Notes under the pieces: model-generated
What the model saw: only the letters and a program-made list of their open reading frames with translations
Database searches by the model: none
Told to the model about the DNA's origin: nothing
NCBI GenBank assembly: GCA_938045585.1
Contig: CALIAU010000029.1
Location: 1 to 64,000 of the forward strand
Direction: 5' to 3'
Source: an uncultured Saprospiraceae bacterium
GTDB taxonomy: Bacteria > Bacteroidota > Bacteroidia > Chitinophagales > Saprospiraceae
Length of the DNA stretch: 64,000 nt
Shown here: positions 61,757 to 64,000 of the stretch, in pieces
How the letters are laid out: every line of letters begins with the position of its first letter
Position numbering within the stretch: the stretch's first letter is position 1
Made by a program: the position numbers and the translations under genes

Positions 61757-64000
61757 ATGAAAAACTTTTTTCTATTACTTCTCTTTTTCTCATGCAGCAG
61801 CGCTCTAAAAGCCAGCCCATCAACAGTCTATCAATTCTTTCAGATCTTTGAAGGCATCGATCCAGGAAATGAAAACAATGCTACCTATGCCATTAAAGCG
61901 GCAACATACAAGGCCGTAGCTGGTCCACATCCTTTTGTAATCATTGACAAGCCTACAAATTCTGATTACACCTATAATATAAAACCGCTTTGGTTTAATA
62001 GCTACACCTTAGAAGCAGATTGTCAAGAACTTAATACCATTTTAGAATTACATCCGTTTGGAGATGTTACTATAGACTGCTCTAGCAGTTCAGACTGGGA
62101 AGGTCTCAAATTCATCTTTGATGAAGGTGTTACGTTGGAAGCAATTCCTTGTGCGTTCAGTGGATATGACCCCATGATGGGATTCAACAAAATTAAAAAC
62201 TTCTCCATCCTTGGTTATGGAGCTAAACTACTTGGGCAATATGATGAACATGCAGCTATGTTTAATAATCAATGGCCCTGCGAAAACCCAATCCCACCTG
62301 AAGATAATAATGCAAGATGTTATGATCCAGAAAACAACTACTACTATAAATGTTGGTTGGGTTTCAGTGCGCAGGGAAGAGCTGGGATACACCTGATGGG
62401 TTGTGAAAATATAGATATTCAAGGATTAGACATTGTAGACATGGGCTCTGATGGAATCACTCTAGATCCAGGCTTAGAACAAAATTATCTCTGGGATCAT
62501 GACCTTCCTTCAAAAAATATCAGCATTAAAAATTGTAGCATTGAAAACTGTGGACGAGTTGGAATTTGTTTTTGTTCGTCTGAAAATTCAAGTGTATCTC
62601 ATAGCAAGTTTGATCATAATGGATACCTAGTTACAGGATATGACATTGACGTAGAACCTTTCCATCCTGAACATAGTGCAAACAATATATCAATTATGAA
62701 ATGCTCTTTTGATGATGCTGCGAATGGTGCTATCACACTTGGTCCTAATGGACTTTCTGATGGAAATTCAGATTTTTCTGTTGATGTATTTGATTGCTCT
62801 ATTTCAAATACCGAAATAGGACTCATTCAGGTAGGAGGGAAATTTGTCCCAAAAGCAAAAGATAAGGTAAACATACACAGGAATGCCGTAAAAAGATTAG
62901 GCAATGACGATACTCCTACTGGTATTCCTCCCAATTATGGAATTCTTTACCGTAGTAGATTCGACTGTGAAAATGAAGAAACTGAGTACTTCTGGGAAGT
63001 GGATAACTTTGTAGTAAAAGAACTAAATACAAGTGGTCCTAATAGCTTTAACGCGAACAGCTACGGAATTCAAATAAGCGGTAGAACGGAAATTCCAATT
63101 TCCAATGACAATTCATGCGGGGAGTCATGTGCCTTATTAGAATTATGCCCAGAGGATTCTTCAAAAGAATACTTTGGCGGAATCAATCTTCAAAACGTAG
63201 CGATGTATGATGAACATGCTGCAGGTGAGAGATTCTGGGAAAGGTTGGTATTGCAAGAAAAGGCACCCTACTGCAGAGAAGATGGTACAATTCTTAACAG
63301 CTTTAAAAACATTTCAACGGATAACGTTGTCAAAGTAAACCCATTGAACGTTGAAGGTAACAATGCAATTATGGATGATAATAATCTCGATTGCGACATC
63401 GATGATTCATGTGACTTCAGCGGCAGCAGTCTTGAAACAGAGGTATTCAGACCTAAAGCAATCGTTAAATTGTTATCTTCAGATGTCATTACCGAAGGGG
63501 AAGTTTTATCTTTTAAAATATGTACGCAGGGAAGAAGGGTAAATACAAATCCGATTGCAGTAGATTATCTTATTACTGGAACTGCAGACAATCAAAAGGA
63601 TTACGACTACCTAACAGGATCCACTGTAATTCCAGTTGGATCAAGATGTAGACGCTGCGACATCCAAACACGTATTGATTGCAAAAACGAACTTGGGGGA
63701 GAAACAGTAAACTTGCAAATCACCCTAGATGACGACCTTACTTATACTTTTGGAAAAAACACATCTTTTGAAGTATTGTTAGAAGATCTACATTGTGGAG
63801 ATTTTAATGATGTTGTTGTCGAGGAGAGAGAATCCACAAAGGAGCAAAACAACTTAAACTTCAGTTTTTATCCTAACCCTAGTTCGGATGAACTGAACAT
63901 TTTTCATGAAGAAGGAATAAATCAGTCGATAGTCATTTTATCAAAGGATGGTAAAATGCTTAAAAGCAAAGTCAGTCAGGGGAATTCCACCACATTTAAT
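61757..64000 (+). CDS. T9SS cargo with beta-helix and Calx-beta-like domain, 3' end missing
   Basis: 748 codons open to the window edge. Signal peptide MKNFFLLLLFFSCSSALKAS; then a parallel beta-helix (about 150-460: ISIKNCSIENCGRVGICFCS, KCSFDDAANGAITLGPNG); a Calx-beta/CBM-like stretch (about 575-680: IVKLLSSDVITEGEVLSFKI, LQITLDDDLTY); and the beginning of a type A sorting domain (FSFYPNPSSDELNIF) at about 710. The end lies just outside. It is probably a carbohydrate-binding or pectate-lyase-like surface protein; catalytic residues are not evident. It lies downstream of the sigma operon and may belong to its regulon. Confidence 0.85.
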   Translation, partial: MKNFFLLLLFFSCSSALKASPSTVYQFFQIFEGIDPGNENNATYAIKAATYKAVAGPHPFVIIDKPTNSDYTYNIKPLWFNSYTLEADCQELNTILELHPFGDVTIDCSSSSDWEGLKFIFDEGVTLEAIPCAFSGYDPMMGFNKIKNFSILGYGAKLLGQYDEHAAMFNNQWPCENPIPPEDNNARCYDPENNYYYKCWLGFSAQGRAGIHLMGCENIDIQGLDIVDMGSDGITLDPGLEQNYLWDHDLPSKNISIKNCSIENCGRVGICFCSSENSSVSHSKFDHNGYLVTGYDIDVEPFHPEHSANNISIMKCSFDDAANGAITLGPNGLSDGNSDFSVDVFDCSISNTEIGLIQVGGKFVPKAKDKVNIHRNAVKRLGNDDTPTGIPPNYGILYRSRFDCENEETEYFWEVDNFVVKELNTSGPNSFNANSYGIQISGRTEIPISNDNSCGESCALLELCPEDSSKEYFGGINLQNVAMYDEHAAGERFWERLVLQEKAPYCREDGTILNSFKNISTDNVVKVNPLNVEGNNAIMDDNNLDCDIDDSCDFSGSSLETEVFRPKAIVKLLSSDVITEGEVLSFKICTQGRRVNTNPIAVDYLITGTADNQKDYDYLTGSTVIPVGSRCRRCDIQTRIDCKNELGGETVNLQITLDDDLTYTFGKNTSFEVLLEDLHCGDFNDVVVEERESTKEQNNLNFSFYPNPSSDELNIFHEEGINQSIVILSKDGKMLKSKVSQGNSTTFN

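Noticed and set aside
1-64000. tRNA, rRNA or transposase genes
   Set aside because: By eye no T-loop pattern, rRNA stretch or transposase motif was found; a covariance-model scan would be needed to exclude short or odd RNA genes.

Overview
The window looks like the chromosome of a low-GC, gliding or type IX-secreting Bacteroidota, most like the Saprospiria/Lewinella side of the phylum. The evidence is a porP/sprF-gldK-gldL-gldM-gldN locus, several large secreted proteins ending in type IX (T9SS) C-terminal sorting domains, a TonB receptor paired with a DUF4249 lipoprotein, TAnnTTTG-type promoter boxes, and frequent lipoproteins. The placement is inference from gene content only. I saw no rRNA, tRNA, CRISPR array, prophage or transposase gene.

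Layout. 1-4760 (mostly minus strand): the 5' part of a repeat-rich secreted protein, a metal ABC permease fused to a DtxR-like repressor, a Ppx/GppA phosphatase, a lipoprotein and a PorT-like barrel. 4861-11686 (plus): a small conserved gene with an MBL hydrolase, then PorP/SprF and GldK, GldL, GldM, GldN. 11954-15490 (minus): three glycosyltransferases. 15621-30407: mixed housekeeping (RimK with a desuccinylase-like enzyme, PBP4, PurA, RbfA, RecG, a dihaem cytochrome), with a candidate structured RNA at 25685-25897. 30559-35086: universal stress protein, hydrolase, M49-like peptidase and CoA-binding protein, set among unusual intergenic repeat elements. 35747-40422: an OmpA-type protein followed by two long coiled-coil proteins with VEVIKEVE repeats and C-terminal helix-hairpin-helix domains. 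40550-49166: a T9SS cargo, a DUF4249/TonB receptor pair, proline dehydrogenase and AroE. 49417-55983 (minus): a secreted PEP-synthase-like protein and a polysaccharide operon. 56210-64000 (plus): two T9SS cargo genes flanking a TPR-CHAT protease, ECF sigma and anti-sigma cluster.

How the genes work together. GldKLMN and PorP form T9SS core and accessory parts. The cargo genes at 40550, 49417, 56210 and 61757 (and perhaps 1-1088) encode likely substrates. The glycosyltransferase and sugar-transferase operons probably build surface glycans. The TPR-CHAT/sigma/anti-sigma cluster looks like a regulated-proteolysis switch. The OmpA/coiled-coil/HHH cluster looks like an envelope-to-nucleoid structural system; its second coiled-coil protein begins with what looks like half of an HU protein.

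The most unusual non-coding signals are (i) a minus-strand candidate RNA with three covarying UUCG-type hairpins, a promoter box and a terminator, and (ii) a class of intergenic elements in which arrays of 8-9 bp units face each other in opposite orientation around GC-rich hairpins, always close to a gene's 3' end.
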